NCBI GenBank assembly: GCA_050701635.1
Contig: JBOGDF010000140.1
Location: 1-13,108, forward strand
Length of the DNA: 13,108 bases
Direction: 5' to 3'
Source of the DNA: WHSM01 sp050701635
GTDB taxonomy: Bacteria > Actinomycetota > Actinomycetes > Mycobacteriales > Micromonosporaceae
The position numbers and the translations under genes were made by a program. Each line of letters starts with the position of its first letter. Position 1 is the stretch's first letter. The notes below the pieces were generated by a model. That model made no database searches. It saw only the letters and a program-made list of their open reading frames with translations, and was not told the DNA's origin. Positions 1 to 6,187 of this stretch are shown here, piece after piece.

Positions 1-1148
1 GTGCGGTACTCGTCGGCGATCTCGGCCAGCTCCGTCACCGCGTCCCGGGCCGCGTCAAGTTGGCCCGCCGCCACCATGATCTCCACGTGGGCGGGCAGCA
101 GCCGGGAGCGCGTCAGCTGGTCGGGCGTCTCGCCGAGCGTACGGCCGATCGCTGCGGCCGCCGCGTCCGTCCTGCCCTGCGCCAGCCGCAGCAGCGCCAG
201 CCCGGGCTGGATGTTCCAGCCGAACTGGTTGGCGCGCCGGTACGCCTCGTCGGCTTCGGCCAGCTCGCCGCGCAGCCGGTGCACCTCACCGAGCTGGTAG
301 AACGCGCCGCCGGCGACGATCTCGCCGTACCCCTGGGTGAGCAGCTCGCAGGCCAGGCTGGCTTCCCGCGCCGCGTCCCGCCATGCGCCGCCGAGCTGCA
401 GCAGCTGGGAGCGGTGGATCCGGCAGATCCCCGAGTACGCGCCGGTGAACTGCGGCTGCGCGTCGCACCACAGGTTGAGTGCCGTGGTCCATTCCCGGGC
501 CCGCCGTACCTCGTGCAGCTGGTGGCAGGTGGCGATCGTGCTGCAGTAGATCCATCCGTTGATCCGGACCGAGGTCTCGCCCGCGGTGATGCCGAGCATC
601 GCCTCGTCGAGCAGCGCGAGCCCTTCGGAAAGCTGGCCCTGGCCGACCCGTATCCGGCCCTGGATGTGCGTCGCGGCGGTGACCAGATCCCGGTCGCCGC
701 ACTGGTTGCCGAGCTCCGCGGCCTGCGCCGCCGCGGCGTACGCGGCCTGGTATTCGCCCTGGCGTTCCAGCTGTTCGGCCTCCGGCAGCAGCAGGTACCC
801 CCGCTCCGGGCACTCCGGCACCGACTCGGCGAGCCGCTGCGCGCGCGCCAGCCAGCCGCCGGCGTGTGCGAACTCGCCCCGGAACACCAGTACGTCCTGC
901 AGCCAGTACGCGCACCGCAGCGCGCGGCCGATCTCGCCGGCGTCGGCGTACGCCTGGTACGCCCGCTGCAACGCCTGCGCCGCCTCGGTGCCCCGCCCCA
1001 GGATCTGGGTCGCTTCGGCCAGCAGTTCGAGGTCGTCGATCTCCAGCGGGGCGACCTGGTCGACCGCGGTGAACTCGTCCACGGCGTCCGCCCACGCCCG
1101 CTGCTGGTGTGCCTTGCGAGCACGTTCCAGCTCCGCGTTCACATCCAT
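1..1148 (-). CDS. TPR-repeat protein, N-terminal part of a probable LuxR-type regulator (partial, runs off left edge)
   Basis: The minus-strand frame is open from an ATG at 1148 to the window edge, giving 382 codons with no stop. The protein starts MDVNAELERARKAHQQ and is almost entirely Ala/Leu/Glu/Arg-rich helical hairpins about 35-40 residues long, as in tetratricopeptide repeats. The AELERAR start followed by W-A-DA-spaced helices recalls actinobacterial regulators of about 540 aa that have an N-terminal TPR array and a C-terminal LuxR DNA-binding domain; that C-terminus would lie outside the window. Start choice: GGGAGG sits 4 bases before the ATG. An in-frame ATG at 1229 with a weaker GGGAG would add 27 low-complexity residues and is less likely. 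The TPR nature is fairly secure; the regulator role rests on recalled family resemblance. Confidence 0.75.
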   Translation of the reverse strand, partial: MDVNAELERARKAHQQRAWADAVDEFTAVDQVAPLEIDDLELLAEATQILGRGTEAAQALQRAYQAYADAGEIGRALRCAYWLQDVLVFRGEFAHAGGWLARAQRLAESVPECPERGYLLLPEAEQLERQGEYQAAYAAAAQAAELGNQCGDRDLVTAATHIQGRIRVGQGQLSEGLALLDEAMLGITAGETSVRINGWIYCSTIATCHQLHEVRRAREWTTALNLWCDAQPQFTGAYSGICRIHRSQLLQLGGAWRDAAREASLACELLTQGYGEIVAGGAFYQLGEVHRLRGELAEADEAYRRANQFGWNIQPGLALLRLAQGRTDAAAAAIGRTLGETPDQLTRSRLLPAHVEIMVAAGQLDAARDAVTELAEIADEYR

Positions 1149-1227
1149 GGCGCCTCCCGGCGGGGCCGCGGCCGCAACAGGCCGGCCGCGGCGGCGGGCC
1201 GTGGACGCGACGTGCCGCGGCGCCTCC

Positions 1228-1256
1228 ATTTCACTCCCGCCGACCGCTCTTGTCAG
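1228..1256 (-). promoter_or_regulatory. Candidate sigma70-type promoter of the TPR gene
   Basis: On the minus strand CTGACA (1251-1256) is followed after exactly 17 bases by TGAAAT (1228-1233). These match the housekeeping consensus at 5 of 6 and 4 of 6 positions. It would give an untranslated leader of roughly 75 bases before the ATG at 1148. Sequence match only. Confidence 0.35.
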
Positions 1257-1287
1257 CCGTACACCCCAACCCGGCCGGCGACCCGGG

Positions 1288-1306
1288 CCGGGCGCGGGCC
1301 GCCCGG
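1288..1306 (-). terminator. Candidate hairpin terminator of the secreted-protein gene
   Basis: CCGGGC (1288-1293) and GCCCGG (1301-1306) form a perfect 6-bp GC stem with a 7-base loop, beginning 5 bases beyond the stop codon of the secreted-protein gene. There is no T-tract, which is common for actinobacterial terminators. The whole 1149-1311 gap is very GC-rich, so a chance hairpin is possible. Confidence 0.4.
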
Positions 1307-1311
1307 TCTCG

Positions 1312-3831
1312 CTACCGGACGTCTATGTAGTCGCCGGCGGTGGTGATCGGTTGCGTGATGGCGTTGCCGGCGTACACCCAGCGGTAGAGGCCGTCGTAGC
1401 TGGCGGTGACGGTGGTACGCAGGTTGCCGTAGCTGTCGGTGTAGACGGTCTTGACCGTCACATACGCGTCGGTGCCGTACCGGCGGTACTGCAGTTTCAC
1501 CGGCTGGCCGCTGTACGCCTGGTAGCTGTAGGTCTCCCAGTTGGCGCGCAGCAGCTTGCCGGTGACCGTGATCGGCTTTCCCTTGTAGACCGGCTCGGGC
1601 GTGGCGTCCACCGTGAGAGTGGTGGCCCGCAGCACCGACACGCTCGCCGCCGCGTGCCGGTCGGTGAAGCTGGTCCTGTCACTCGAGTGGGCCCACGCGG
1701 CGGCCTTCCAGGTGCCGGCCAGCGCGTTGCGGCCCAGGTCGTGCCGCGCGTTGAACTGGAAGTTCACCGTGCAGGTGGCGGTGGTGGCGTTGACCGGGTT
1801 GCAGGTCGCCGGCGACTGCCCGATCAGTACGGCGTCGGGAGCGTCGTACCCGCCGCGGTAGAGGTACAGGTCGCCGCGGGCGATCCCGGACGGGTCGGTC
1901 GCGGTGAAGGTCGCCGGGAAGCCGAACGTGGTGTAGCCGTGCGCGACGATCGGCTTGCCTCCGTTGGCCACGACGTTGGAGATCGTGGTCGCACCGACCG
2001 TCTCGTCGCCCAGCGGCACCGGCCCGGCGAAGGCGCGCAGGATCGTACGCCGCAGGCTGCCGTTGTTGGTGGCGGTGACCCGCAGCGAGACGAAGGACGC
2101 CGTCCCCGGCACGGTCAGCTCCGCAGAGCGGCTGGCGCCCTCGCCGGTGACCGGCAGCGCGAGCCAGGTGGCGCCGTCGTCGGTGGAGTACTCGATGCCG
2201 ATGAGGTTCTCGTCGGTGGTGACCCGGCGGGTGTCGGCGGTCGCGTCGATGCGCACCACCGCGCCGGCCGCGGCCCGGTTGAAGCCGTCGAGCCCGGAAA
2301 CGGCGACCCGGGCGTCGATCAGCGCCAGCTCCGTCCAGTGCGGCGTCCCGCTGGAGACGAACTCCCACTCGCTGCGTACCTGGGTCGACAGCCGGGAGTA
2401 CGGCACCCGCCGGTTGACGGTGTGTTCGTACCGGTACGCCGTCGGCTCGTTCGGCACGGTCGCGTGCAGCGCCTCGTGCGCCGGTATGTCGTACGCCTCG
2501 GCGAGCGTGGCGCCGCCGGCGGTGAGCCGGATCGAGGTCGTGCCCCGGTCGTCGTAGCCGCGGTTGTCGCCGACGGCGCTGAACGCCGAGGCCTCGTACA
2601 GCGACATGCTCGTGCCCTGTTGTCGCGAGCTGAGGGAGGCCCCGCGGGTCAGCGAGAACGGCGCCGCCCCCAGGGTCTCGCCGGGCGACGTACCGGGGCT
2701 GAGGGTGCGGTCGGCCAGGATCAGCTGGTGGTCGTACGTGCCGTACAGCAGGATCCGGCCGAAGCCGCGGCTGGGCGTGACGTATTCGGTGACGGTGCCC
2801 GGCGCGGCGACCGCGGCGCCTAGCAACCAGCCGCCGGTGTCGCCGAAGCGCGCCACGGAGTGCAGCTCGGCGCGGGTCCTGGTGCCGGGTCCGCGTACCG
2901 CGGTGACCGTCTTGGCCAGGTTCGCGGTCTGCACCTGCACCAGCGGCGACGCCGGCACGGTGTCCTGGAAGCTGTGGACCAGGTCGTACCGGTACGGACT
3001 GGGCGCGGGTGCTGTGCTGCGAGTACGCGTCTTCAGCTCATGGATCCGCAGCGCGGCGCCCGGCACCGAGAACGGCGTGGTGTAGACCTTTGCGGAGCCG
3101 TGGCTGGCGAAGCCGACCACGCCACCCGGATGGGCGACCGAGACCCCGGCGGCGGCGCGGGCAGCGTCGGCGTTGTCGACGTTGATCCCGGTCTCTTTGG
3201 CCAGCGCCTCGTCAAGCTGCACCGTGAGCCCGCTGGTGCCGACCCGGAACGCCTTGGTGAGCAGGTAGCTGGGGCGCCCCGCGTCCTGGTGCAGCGCTAC
3301 GGTGAAGTAGTCGCCGGTGGGAAGGTCCACGCTGGTGCTCGGCCCGGGTTCGACGCCGATGTGCCGGAGCTCCCAGGTGGTGCGGTCCCAGACGTACAGC
3401 AGCTTCGAGGCGACCGGCGCGTTGACGATCTTGATTGTCACCGGGTACGCCGTTGCGTCAGTGGTCGCCGACGGCTTCGCGTCACCGGTGCGGAGCTCGG
3501 TGGTGGTGACCGGGCGCGGGCTGGACGGGCGTACCTGAAGCATTCCATTGACGAACCCGTAGCCGTACTGCCCCAGCGGGCGGCCGGGTGCCGGCGCGAT
3601 CCGCACATCGTCCGGCGACCCCGCGGCTCCCGGGACGAGCGTGATCCGTTCGCCGGTCGCGAGCGTCGCCGACGGCGGAGCGTCCGCGGTCTTGACGACT
3701 CCCTTGCGTACCACCGAGGTGGTGTTCTCTGTGGCTCCGGCGACGCCCGCGGCGGCCAGCAGCCCCACGGCGACAACTCCGGCCAGCGCGATGGATCCGC
3801 GCCGGCGCAGCCTTCCACTCCAGATCTGCAT
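1312..3831 (-). CDS. Large secreted multi-domain beta-sandwich protein, S8-peptidase-like scaffold without a protease domain
   Basis: The 839-aa product has a clear Sec signal peptide: R7-R11 basic region, hydrophobic stretch about 14-31, likely cleavage after VAGA (33/34). Near the N-terminus SATLATGERITL resembles the TLxTGDRV motif that opens many actinobacterial S8 peptidase precursors. Later segments such as IEYSTDDGATW and SLRVTATNNG resemble the Ig-like regions that follow the catalytic domain in those enzymes. No Asp/His/Ser subtilase motifs are present, so the protein looks non-catalytic. C677 and C687 are the only cysteines and could form a disulfide. Residues about 738-839 form a typical C-terminal Ig-like domain (YKGKPITVTGKL, GQPVKLQYRR, GLYRWVYAG). 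The ATG at 3831 is preceded at 7 bases by GGGGGAC. Extracellular location is secure; the role is unknown, with binding or scaffold functions plausible. Confidence 0.85.
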   Translation of the reverse strand: MQIWSGRLRRRGSIALAGVVAVGLLAAAGVAGATENTTSVVRKGVVKTADAPPSATLATGERITLVPGAAGSPDDVRIAPAPGRPLGQYGYGFVNGMLQVRPSSPRPVTTTELRTGDAKPSATTDATAYPVTIKIVNAPVASKLLYVWDRTTWELRHIGVEPGPSTSVDLPTGDYFTVALHQDAGRPSYLLTKAFRVGTSGLTVQLDEALAKETGINVDNADAARAAAGVSVAHPGGVVGFASHGSAKVYTTPFSVPGAALRIHELKTRTRSTAPAPSPYRYDLVHSFQDTVPASPLVQVQTANLAKTVTAVRGPGTRTRAELHSVARFGDTGGWLLGAAVAAPGTVTEYVTPSRGFGRILLYGTYDHQLILADRTLSPGTSPGETLGAAPFSLTRGASLSSRQQGTSMSLYEASAFSAVGDNRGYDDRGTTSIRLTAGGATLAEAYDIPAHEALHATVPNEPTAYRYEHTVNRRVPYSRLSTQVRSEWEFVSSGTPHWTELALIDARVAVSGLDGFNRAAAGAVVRIDATADTRRVTTDENLIGIEYSTDDGATWLALPVTGEGASRSAELTVPGTASFVSLRVTATNNGSLRRTILRAFAGPVPLGDETVGATTISNVVANGGKPIVAHGYTTFGFPATFTATDPSGIARGDLYLYRGGYDAPDAVLIGQSPATCNPVNATTATCTVNFQFNARHDLGRNALAGTWKAAAWAHSSDRTSFTDRHAAASVSVLRATTLTVDATPEPVYKGKPITVTGKLLRANWETYSYQAYSGQPVKLQYRRYGTDAYVTVKTVYTDSYGNLRTTVTASYDGLYRWVYAGNAITQPITTAGDYIDVR

Positions 3832-3850
3832 GTCTGGTGTCCCCCATCTT

Positions 3851-3892
3851 GTCAGCGCCGTGGGCCATCGACCGACGTCGATCGGGGCTGAC
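3851..3892 (-). promoter_or_regulatory. Nested inverted repeat in the leader of the secreted-protein gene
   Basis: Outer arms GTCAGC (3851-3856) and GCTGAC (3887-3892) enclose CCG/CGG and then inner arms ATCGAC (3867-3872) and GTCGAT (3877-3882) around a 4-base CGAC loop, with one 6-base bulge on one side. Transcribed from the minus strand, this hairpin would end about 6 bases before the GGGGGA ribosome site at 3840-3845. It may be an operator or a structure controlling translation. The arms are exact; the function is inference. Confidence 0.4.
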
Positions 3893-3900
3893 TGTCGGTC

Positions 3901-3929
3901 ATCGTAGGACTCGGGTCAGCTCATGGACA
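3901..3929 (-). promoter_or_regulatory. Weak candidate promoter of the secreted-protein gene
   Basis: On the minus strand TGTCCA (3924-3929) and TACGAT (3901-3906) are spaced by 17 bases. The -10 box matches 4 of 6 positions and the -35 box only 3 of 6. Its position would place the nested hairpin at 3851-3892 inside the transcribed leader, the main reason for listing it. Confidence 0.25.
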
Positions 3930-4010
3930 GGGGATGAAACGGATATCCGACACCCGAGCCCGCGCGCTCCTGGCCGGGCGGGCCGGTGCCGGCCGTGTGA
4001 CGATGGGGGC

Positions 4011-4166
4011 GTGAACCGGCTGGCGAACGCGACGTCCCCGTACCTGCTGCAGCACGCCGACAACCCGGTCGAGTGGTGGGAGTGGGGGCCGGAGGCGTTC
4101 CAGGAGGCCCGCCGGCGGGACGTACCGCTGCTGATCTCAGTGGGGTACGCCGCCTGCCACTGGTAA
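4011..4166 (+). pseudogene. 5' fragment of a DUF255/YyaL-type thioredoxin-domain gene, truncated at the CHW motif
   Basis: From the GTG at 4011 the frame encodes 51 residues beginning MNRLANATSPYLLQHADN, followed by PVEWWEWGPEAF and SVGYAACHW, then TAA at 4164-4166. This is the highly conserved N-terminus of the DUF255 thioredoxin-domain family (bacterial YyaL, eukaryotic SPATA20/SSP411), whose members run to roughly 650-700 aa and continue CHWCHVM with the redox-like cysteines. Here the sequence departs from the family directly after the Trp codon, so the second cysteine and more than 90% of the protein are missing. No later piece of the gene was recognised in the window. The start lacks a well-spaced ribosome site (GGGGGC touches the GTG) and may have been leaderless. 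A short functional protein is very unlikely. Confidence 0.85.
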
Positions 4167-4712
4167 CAAGTGCGCATAACAGGGTGGCGTGCCAGCTCAC
4201 GTGTCACCATCCGCATCCGAGGTGGGCTGCTCGTCAGCGCTTAGCGCATGGGGAGATCCAACGGCCTCGTCACGCACACGCGCGGGAGCTGCTGGCCGAT
4301 GCCGGCCAGGCGATGCTGGACATGGCCGCTGAGCCGACGCCGAGCGTGGTGGCGGCTTGGCGATCGCCAACCTGCTCCGTCAGCTGCGGCCGCTACGCAG
4401 CGCCACCATCGCGATCTACGGCACCACTCATGTCGACGGCACGTGAAAACTGACCCCTGCGTGGCATCCGAATTTTGACCCCCTGTCCGGGGACCCATAA
4501 ACACTGACCTACGCGCCCCACCACAGATCCTGTCCCGTCCGAACGAAGATGGCGCAGACTGAGCCGCTGAGCAGCGCTCCGCCATCTGAAGCTGGACGGT
4601 TCTAGGTTCGGCCGTCCACGATTACTTGACGGATTCCGCGGATGTGGGGCGGAAGGGGCGGTGGCTGCTCTCCATGCCAGCTCGTCTCGTGTGGCTGCCG
4701 AATCCATCCGGC
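4167..4712. other. Gene-free scar region with mobile-element-like remnants
   Basis: No intact gene is convincing in these 546 bases. At about 4275-4360 one plus-strand frame reads ARELLADAGQAMLDMAAEP and looks protein-like. After about 4355 a neighbouring frame takes over (AIANLLRQLRPLRSATIAIY, then GTTHVDGT) and stops at 4443-4445, as if a real gene end had suffered a frameshift. I do not recognise this protein. Directly after that stop come TGACC-type repeats resembling an insertion-sequence end. The base composition at 4440-4620 is visibly less GC-rich than in the flanking genes. The simplest reading is debris from an insertion and deletion that also removed most of the DUF255 gene upstream. 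Confidence 0.5.
4447..4510. repeat. Three TGACC(CC) units resembling an IS21-type element end
   Basis: TGACCCC (4451-4457), TGACCCCC (4476-4483) and TGACC (4505-4509) recur at 25- and 29-base steps in the contexts AAAACTGACCCC, AATTTTGACCCCC and ACACTGACC. IS21-family elements carry multiple short repeats at each end, and TGACCCC-rich ends after the last gene are common in actinobacterial members. No istA or istB gene is intact here, so this would be an orphan end. The repeats are direct observation; the family assignment is tentative. Confidence 0.35.
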
Positions 4713-5333
4713 TCACATCTCCCGATCGATCCGCTGTGCGGGGACACGGTGAGGGATCGAGCATGCGAGCATGAGAATCAGGATGAGCGAGTAGTAGTGC
4801 AGGGCCACCCACGCGCCCCGCGGGGTGTCGATGGCCAGGTGGGGTGCGAAGGAGGTCACCGTCAGCGCCCAGATTGGTACCACCGTGAACGCCAGCAGGC
4901 CGCACACGACTCTGCCCCAACGGGGGCCGCGCCCGGAGACCGCGTAGCCACCCACGATGCCGTACAGAGGCACACCGACGGCACCGCCACCCAGCCCGTC
5001 CTCGAAGATCCCCAGAAAGCCGAGCGGGCCTTCACTGAAGAGGACGGCGGTGAAGGTGAGCGGTGCCAGTGCCAGCCAGCGCCATCCACGACGCCCACCG
5101 GACGCGCGCAGGTGCTCCGCCCAGCCGAGGAGCAGGCCGGTGACGACACCCGGCAGCAGGACGTACCCAAAGGTCATCGCCCAGTCCACGCCCGACTCGT
5201 CAGCGGCGACCTGCGCCATGAAGCCTCGGAGCCCACACGCCCAAGCGAGCCCGAACAGTGCGCCAAGGAGCAGCAGCGACACTCGGGCCCGGGTATCAGG
5301 CATAGTCTTTCGGGCTTGGGAGATGGTCGACAT
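4713..5333 (-). CDS. Small polytopic membrane protein, unknown function
   Basis: The product is 206 aa with about six hydrophobic segments: near residues 18-36, 52-74, 87-105, 117-133, 140-160 and 175-195. Recognisable stretches are CGLRGFMAQVA, FGYVLLPGVVTGLLLGWAEH and EGPLGFLGIFEDG; they recall uncharacterised actinobacterial integral membrane proteins and I can assign no catalytic motif. The ATG at 5333 is chosen because AAGGGG lies 5 bases upstream (5339-5344); an internal Met at residue 11 is an alternative. It lies 96 bp downstream of another membrane-protein gene on the same strand and may share its transcript. The 3' end faces the scar region. That it is a real gene is likely from its hydrophobic pattern and codon use; its function is unknown. 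Confidence 0.75.
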   Translation of the reverse strand: MSTISQARKTMPDTRARVSLLLLGALFGLAWACGLRGFMAQVAADESGVDWAMTFGYVLLPGVVTGLLLGWAEHLRASGGRRGWRWLALAPLTFTAVLFSEGPLGFLGIFEDGLGGGAVGVPLYGIVGGYAVSGRGPRWGRVVCGLLAFTVVPIWALTVTSFAPHLAIDTPRGAWVALHYYSLILILMLACSIPHRVPAQRIDREM

Positions 5334-5429
5334 TGCCGCCCCTTCTGCGTGAGTTGGTTCTACTGAATCTGGCCGCGGCGCAGCGCGAAAAGGCCGAAAT
5401 GTCAGGTAGGACGTGGGGTACTGACGGGG

Positions 5430-6080
5430 TCAGGCGCGCCGGGGCAGGCTGATCAGTCCGACCAGGAGAGCCCACAGCCCGACCAGGGTCCCGGCCACGA
5501 ACAGTGGATCGAAGAGGTCGGTGAAGGCGATGGTTGCCGAGGCCAGCGCGAAGCACAGGCCACCGACGACCCCGAGCAGCGCGATCAGCCGGCCGCCCAG
5601 GGCCCGGGTCCGGCCGCCGATCACGGCCACCGCGGCCACCGTCAGCGCCCACGCGGTGTCCAGCCCGCCCTCGACGAAGGCCTGCAGGTACAGCGCCCAG
5701 TTCCACTCGCCGGTCGCAGTGGCATCGACGTTCAGTGCCTGGAAGAGGTGCACCGCCATTCCGACGGTGGCAACGACCGCGACGGGAATCGCGACCCGCA
5801 ACAGCCGAGCCATCGCCGACGGCAGTGGGGCCCGACGACGGAGCAGGACCAGGGCGGTGGCGAAGACGGCGAAGGAGATGAGCAGCAGGAGGTGGGACGG
5901 GTACCACGCGGGATTGAGCAGCATCTCGTGCATCTGATCGACCTTGTTGCCCTCGCCGCTGTCGCCCGGGTGCATGACGCCCCCGGCGACGAACGTGATC
6001 CCGAACAGGATGAAGCAGGCCCCGGTGAGCCGGTCGATGACGGTGGAGTCCCGCCGGTGGGTGAGTGTTCTCGTAGTCAT
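5430..6080 (-). CDS. Six-helix membrane protein divergent from the two-component system, unknown function
   Basis: From the ATG at 6080 (MTTRTLTHRR) the product is 216 aa with about six membrane segments: residues 18-36, 62-80, 96-116, 130-153, 160-180 and 185-212. Histidines 37, 51, 63 and 111 lie in or next to the first three helices (GGVMHPGDSGEG, QMHEML, YPSHLLLL, MAVHLFQ), so metal or heme binding is conceivable but unproven. The frame could extend upstream to 6182, but that adds an Arg/Pro-rich stretch across the divergent promoter gap, so the Met before TTRTLTHRR is preferred even though no strong ribosome site precedes it. It is divergent from the histidine kinase gene with a 107-bp gap and is a natural candidate target of that system. 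I do not recognise a named family. Confidence 0.78.
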   Translation of the reverse strand: MTTRTLTHRRDSTVIDRLTGACFILFGITFVAGGVMHPGDSGEGNKVDQMHEMLLNPAWYPSHLLLLISFAVFATALVLLRRRAPLPSAMARLLRVAIPVAVVATVGMAVHLFQALNVDATATGEWNWALYLQAFVEGGLDTAWALTVAAVAVIGGRTRALGGRLIALLGVVGGLCFALASATIAFTDLFDPLFVAGTLVGLWALLVGLISLPRRA

Positions 6081-6140
6081 GCCGTCAACGGTCGCCCCAA
6101 GACACCCGAGCCGGCACGAGGGCAGACCCGGGAGCGGCTC

Positions 6141-6152
6141 AGGGTTAACCCT
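6141..6152. promoter_or_regulatory. Perfect 12-bp palindrome, candidate operator
   Basis: AGGGTTAACCCT is a perfect palindrome in the 107-bp gap between the divergent membrane-protein gene (start 6080) and histidine kinase gene (start 6188). It is one of few AT-containing elements in that gap. NarL/FixJ-type regulators bind as dimers to short inverted repeats, so autoregulation by the adjacent response regulator is a reasonable inference. Another regulator could equally use it. Confidence 0.4.
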
Positions 6153-6187
6153 CCTCCGGCGCCGGTCGCTCTGTGCGAGCATTCAGC

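Noticed and set aside
60..1346. A plus-strand open frame of 428 codons over the TPR gene
   Set aside because: The minus-strand frame gives coherent TPR helices with a good ribosome site; the plus frame is Arg/Gly/Pro/Ala-rich shadow sequence.
2600..2625. GTSMS in the secreted protein, resembling the subtilase active-site Ser motif GTSMA
   Set aside because: The context is RQQGTSMSLYEAS, without the following Pro-His of subtilases, and no matching Asp or His blocks precede it. It is treated as chance.
559..2823. A plus-strand open frame of 754 codons crossing two minus-strand genes
   Set aside because: It is antisense to the TPR gene and the secreted-protein gene, is Gly/Arg/Val-rich without domain motifs, and spans an intergenic gap. 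It is a by-product of high GC content.
3941..3948. GGATATCC palindrome, and the CTCGGGT/ACCCGAG arms at 3910-3916 and 3952-3958
   Set aside because: An 8-bp palindrome and 7-bp arms with a 35-base spacing are not unusual in this much GC-rich DNA and have no clear link to a start.
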